From assembly GCA_000310025.1 (NCBI GenBank), contig FN649732.1:1796391-1845791 (forward strand): a stretch of 49,401 nucleotides of DNA. Reading direction: 5' to 3'. This document shows, in pieces, positions 45,274-49,401 of the stretch (its first letter is position 1; each line of letters opens with the position of its first letter). A program made the position numbers and the translations under genes. The notes beneath the pieces are model-generated. The model was given only the letters and a program-made list of their open reading frames with translations. It did not search any database and was not told where the DNA came from. This DNA comes from Ectocarpus siliculosus. Lineage: Eukaryota; Sar; Phaeophyceae; Ectocarpales; Ectocarpaceae.

Positions 45274-48200
45274 CTCCCCTCCCCCCTCCCGCGATTGCGA
45301 GAGAGCACCTACGCTCGTAAGGTTTTGCCCTGCTTCGACTTCGAGCACACGCACGCGCTACAACATCTCTCAGCATGAGAGAGAAGCCTCTGCTGTGCTT
45401 TCGTTTGAAAAACAAAGGAGAGAATTAGTCCGTTGAGCCACGTGCAATTTCCCCGGTGCTGCGGCGTGGAGACAAGAGAGGGGGCAGTGCACCTGCGGGT
45501 AGCATTTGTTTTAGCCGTTCCCGGCGATGCCAGCGTGGTTGGCAACAAGCGAAGGGAAATCCACGCACTGCTGTGTGTGCTTGACGGGAGGGAGACTTGC
45601 TGCGGAGCAAAGACATCATTAGTCATGTAGCCTAAAATTTTGATGCACCTCTGCACCTCTGCTGCTGTGTGGACGGGTTTTTGATGTCACGTGCGACAAA
45701 AGGGGGTGGCAGCCCCATCCCACGGCACCCCTGCACAGCGGCAGGTAGCACCCCCCCGCAGCTCACCCGCAGCCGGCTCGCGCCTCCTGAAGCGGCGTGG
45801 CGAGAGCAGGAGGTTGCTGCGCGAAGAACACTTTAATTGTATTGCGGAATTTAGGATTTCGGAACGAGCCGGCAGCGGCGGCGGTATGGTATCCCGCACA
45901 CGATGGTCTTCCGCATATTGTTTATTTTGACAACCAGTCGTCATTATTTGTACTATGCAAACCATCAATGTCTCCGGTCATGTTTGAAACAAAAGCATTT
46001 GGCTGTCCATCGATTGAGCACAAATGCCATCGGGGAGTTGTTAGGCGAGTTATTCGAAGAGGAGCCGCTGGTGCTTACGCTGTGTGATTCTTGCTGTGGT
46101 AATTATTTTGCCTCTTGTAGCGCTACCGCGGCACTTGTAGCGTTGCATCGTATGACAGCTCTTCTTGCGGACACCCTCTCTACCTGGGCTTGTCACCAAC
46201 AGCAAGCTGTTGCTGTTGATGACGCCTTGCCCACCATCAGGCGTTTATTTCGGATAAGGGCGGTGTGCACTCCTGGGCATTGACGGCCTCACTATTTAAT
46301 TCATATTTTTACCCCGTTTTCTGAACTGCTCGTGTGCATCCCCCCCTCCCCCTGAAAGAGCAGCATATGTGGCGATTTATGCATACGGTGCTGCAAAGAA
46401 TAGCAGCTCTGTTACCAAATACTAATACTTGCTCCACACACAATACACCGTGTTTGACATTTTTGTAGGGGGAGGAGGTGATTACCCTTCCTCGCGTTGG
46501 TGGTGTGTTGTACGAGAACAGGGCCATCTCCACTTTTAAGACCCCACAACACGTTTCGAATAATGAAAGCGTCTTGGCTATGCGTTGGAGATCAGCCTCT
46601 CAGGCGACGAGGGACTGCTCTGCCGGGGATGTTCTTTTCGTCGAGCTGTCACCAAGATGTTTCTGCGGCAGCAAAGCGCCAAGCCCTAGCAACGAAGCCC
46701 AGTTGGTGTTGGATTCACGGGCTGCTTTTGAAGTGACACGCGTTTGTTGGACCAGTATCAACAAGGTCCTGGGCGGAGAACGGAACGTTTTTTTCAATCT
46801 GAAGACCACCACTCTTCCCGTGTAGTCTTTCGTGGTAGTACCATTCCATATTCCATATTCCACCCTGTCACCAGCGGGTTTCCACCACAAGGGAGATGCC
46901 GTTTACTATACGGAGTATTTCGCGCGACGTTCTCAGGGCATGTCCATCATTTGCTAACGCTGGGGTATCGATCTGCCGTACGGTGAAAGACAACATGAGA
47001 CTTAGCACCCGGGCTACCTTGAAGCGTTTAGCATTCCGCTAAACCCAACTGGGGCGTCGACATTCTAGATAGGTGTTATGGTATGATCGGTCACCCGAAC
47101 ATGATGACATGATCTGAAGATGCTTGCCATTTTGGTGTCACGCTGTGCCGTGGTGAAGACCTAAACCTACCTCGGGGTCTCGTATATCTGCGGAGGGGGT
47201 ATGCCGCTCTACTATGCTTGGGCTTCTCTACCTTAGTGGTTGTGGTCGTGTACGGCACACATGAGACTTTTTCCTATGCATGACACTTGGTGGCTTCCTT
47301 CGGTGTCTTGTTCGCAAGGTTAAGCTCGGTGCACCGTCGCCAACCCAGTAGCCTTGGCAGGTTTCTCTCTGTTGAGCAAATACTTGTGTCGGATAAAGCA
47401 TACGATCGGGGAAGTTGAGTTAGGATTAGGGTTAGGGAATACGGTCTGCGTCCCCCCTCCCTGTTCTATTTCCTCATAGACTTATTAATCACGCGAAGGC
47501 GGTCCCCCCAACGGCGCAGTATCGATCCAACAGCGTTGTGTCTCGTGGAAGCGTTGTGCGGGCGAGCAGTCTGGGTCGACGCGAGCCCGCCCATCCGACA
47601 GCCACAGGTCAAGTGCGATTCCCCCACCCTCTTGCTCCCACCCTCGTACAGCTCTCGTCCTTCTTCCAGCGTGTGTCGTCTGCTTGACACAACAAAATTG
47701 CTGACACGCCTTGTGCATCCCGGACCCCGCTGTGCTTTGTTCCGTCCGCGTCTCCCCTCGTCCTCCTCCTCTTCTTGTCTGTGTTTGTTGTGGCGTTTCC
47801 TGTTTTTTTTTTTCGGTGGTGTTGGGGATGGGAAATGAAGGTTACGAGCTGGAGGACCTTAAGCTGGCGAACGAGGAGGACATGGACCACGTGGAAGACC
47901 TCATCGCACTGCCGCACCTGCACGAGGCGGCCATCCTGCACTCCCTGTGCAGGCGTTTCGACAGGGGGGACATCTACACGTTCACGGCAAACGCCATCCT
48001 GCTCGCGGTAAACCCTTTCAAGAGGCTCCCTCTCTACAGCAAGGAGCTCTTGACGGAGTACTTCAACATGGGGTACATGCGTCAGCAGGGGATAGAGCCG
48101 CCTCAGGCCCTTGGGCCGCACGTTTTTGCGATCGCGGACTCTGCCTACCGTGACATGATGAAGGTGGGCGTTGTCGTTTAGTTGTCGTTGATAGTGATGG

Positions 48201-48592
48201 GTTTGTGTTGCTGCTGCTGCTGCTGTGACTGTTGCTGTGGCGGTGATAATGGTGGTGGTGGTGGTGCTGCTGCTGCTGCTGCTGCCATGGGTGTTGTCGT
48301 TTTTCATTGGTGTTACTGTTGTTGTTGGTGCTGCTGCAGCTGCTGTTGTTTTTTCTGCTGCTGTTGTCGGCGGTTTATGTTGCCACGCGTCCAACACCGA
48401 GCTACAAAGATTGCGAATGCAAACGAGACTTGTTGTCAATTCATACAGACGCATGCCGTGCTCATGTTTCGCTGCAACCATCCAGGGTATTCACGCGGGG
48501 AAGTCGGCGGGCATGGGGCCGGTGAACCAGTCCATCCTCATCTCCGGAGAAAGCGGTGCCGGAAAAACGGAGAGCACCAAGTTCGTCATGAG
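44976..48592 (+). CDS. Myosin heavy chain, 5' part (three exons seen)
   Basis: Exons 44976-45141, 47841-48163 and 48486-48592 join in phases 1 and 0. Exon 1 (MEVGAAVWVKDKEGEEAWVA...) is the SH3-like N-terminal domain of myosin. Exon 2 contains EDLIALPHLHEAAILHSLC, DIYTFTANAILLAVNPFKRL and YSKELLTEYF, the opening blocks of the motor domain that contact nucleotide. Exon 3 holds the P-loop GESGAGKTEST at about residues 184-194. This ATP-driven motor moves along actin. The remainder (switch I and II, actin-binding region, neck and tail) is outside the window, so the class cannot be named. The acceptor of exon 2 (AATGAAG|GT) is inferred from phase. The last donor (ATGAG|GTACAC) is plausible but unconfirmed; the frame otherwise stops at 48618-48620. 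Confidence 0.9.
45142..47840 (+). other. Large first intron of the myosin gene (2.7 kb)
   Basis: The intron starts GTGAGT and ends after a T-rich tract near 47806. It contains an AGC triplet run (45243-45271) and dispersed repeat C. No other exon was recognised. Confidence 0.55.
47365..47505 (+). repeat. Dispersed repeat C, second copy with TTAGGG array
   Basis: TTAGGATTAGGGTTAGGG at 47420-47437, flanked by sequence matching the reverse complement of 37895-38060. It lies in the first myosin intron. Confidence 0.8.
48208..48371 (+). repeat. CTG/GTT/GGT triplet-rich low-complexity tract in a myosin intron
   Basis: Interrupted CTG, GTG and GTT triplets between exons 2 and 3. It gives Cys-, Leu- or Val-rich chance frames. 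Confidence 0.85.
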
Positions 48593-48701
48593 GTACACAC
48601 AGTCTGCGATTGAGGCTTGAGTCGGCACTGAAGAACTAGAGTGAGGAGATGGTTCCTTAGGGAACCCGGCAGGGCAGGGGTAGTTGCGGTTGGAAGCGGT
48701 A

Positions 48702-48851
48702 CGGAATGGGACGGTGAGTGTTTTGGCGGCACAGAATGGGACGGTGAGTGTTTTGGCGGCACGGAATGGGACGGTGAGTGTTTTGGCGGTACGGAATGGG
48801 ACGGTGAGTGTTTTGGCGGCACAGAATGGGACGGTGAGTGTTTTGGCGGCG
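48702..48851 (+). repeat. 30-bp minisatellite, five copies, each with GTGAGT
   Basis: The unit 'gaatgggacggtgagtg' followed by 'ttttggcggcac' repeats with an exact 30-bp period. It starts about 110 bp after the P-loop exon of the myosin gene. Because 30 is a multiple of three, frames stay open through it (for example the repeated WDGECFGGTE). It is treated as intron repeat, not coding. Confidence 0.9.
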
Positions 48852-49401
48852 GGGGGAGGGTGTGTTCGGGAGCCGCCCGTGGGATAGCCCCAGCGTTGCC
48901 TGCACGCGGTTGTCGCTAGCTTCATCCCCGGGGGCTGACGGATTTGGCCATGCTCTCATAATGCGTCAGCGCCTTCGTGGCAGTATGAGAGCATGGCGTT
49001 GGCGTGCCCTTGTGTAGGTGCAGGTCGATATGCTTACCCTACCCTCGTATCCCCTTGTGATAAAAAGGCCTTGGTGTCCTGCAGGTGTCACACTGGAACC
49101 AAACCTCATCTAAATGGCCTGATTTTCCCGGCCGTTGCTCAAGTATCTTTTTTGTCTCTCGTCCTCCTACAACCCCCCTCCCCTCCTCCCCCAACCCCCC
49201 CGCCTCCAACTGCCCATGCTGCCCACTCAATCTACCACCCATCCATCCATCCTGCAGAGCCTCCGACAGCAGTTAAACCTTCCACCCCCGCCACAAGATC
49301 TCCAGACCTCCTCGCGTATTGAGCAACACTCCCCCCCAAACCACGCGGAAAACAAACAACGTCACGACCCAAGCCACAACAATTGAGCAGAAAAAAAACT
49401 A
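48852..49401 (+). other. Probable myosin intron to the window end
   Basis: Candidate acceptors exist (CCTGCAG at about 49079-49085 and 49253-49259), but neither is followed by recognisable myosin motor sequence. The next exon therefore probably lies beyond the window. The region is pyrimidine-rich (C runs at about 49170-49210). Confidence 0.35.

Noticed and set aside
48702-48851. Coding repeat (WDGECFGGTE)n
   Set aside because: It is open in several frames only because the unit is 30 bp. It lies after a donor, the frames differ from the myosin frame, and it has no myosin similarity.
49079-49401. Next myosin exon after CCTGCAG acceptors
   Set aside because: The sequence following either acceptor shows none of the expected motor-domain blocks and is pyrimidine-rich low complexity.

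Overview
This window is nuclear DNA of an intron-rich eukaryote, most likely a brown alga or close stramenopile (Ectocarpus-like). That assignment is an inference. It rests on short exons separated by long GT-AG introns, a stramenopile-style LNR ('YDGGDCC') membrane protein, an FAE1-type 3-ketoacyl-CoA synthase, a multi-exon PPR gene, abundant CAG/CTG and AGACAG microsatellites, and internal TTAGGG arrays. Most long open frames here are chance frames. The real genes were recovered by joining short exons with matching splice sites and phases.

Layout. (1) 1-7804, minus strand: the 5' two thirds of a 3-ketoacyl-CoA synthase gene, six exons seen, whose catalytic part lies beyond base 1. (2) 7805-13001: a repeat-rich gap with a dispersed repeat copy, an AT-rich tandem repeat, a dead LINE 3' end and an 891-bp inverted-repeat (foldback/MITE-like) element. 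(3) 13002-17322, minus: a five-exon secreted protein of unknown function whose first two exons have been tandemly duplicated, making a fused in-frame exon. (4) 18328-21551, plus: a complete four-exon mitochondrial inner membrane protease (S26) gene, divergent from gene 3. (5) 22897-23422: a decayed unknown reading frame. (6) 23794-29246: a complete Ty1/copia LTR retrotransposon with identical LTRs and a perfect 5-bp target duplication, but without the integrase catalytic core. (7) 29891-31478, minus: a two-exon LNR-domain protein with six predicted membrane spans. (8) 31479-34803: non-coding sequence with dispersed repeats. (9) 34804-43358, minus: an 11-exon PPR protein gene with a polyQ tract, its first exon unresolved. 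(10) 44976 to beyond the window end, plus: the start of a myosin heavy chain (SH3-like domain, motor N-terminus, P-loop).

The genes do not form an operon or pathway. They are separate nuclear genes: fatty-acid elongation in the ER, a secreted protein, mitochondrial protein processing, a membrane protein, organelle RNA metabolism and the actin cytoskeleton. The most striking signals are structural. They are the integrase-less but apparently very recent copia insertion, the in-frame intragenic duplication with a fused exon, and two minisatellites that multiply splice-site sequences: a 43-bp unit carrying a 3' splice site in the PPR gene and a 30-bp unit carrying GTGAGT in the myosin gene. A dispersed repeat family also carries telomere-type TTAGGG arrays. 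All exon joins are read by eye and need transcript support.
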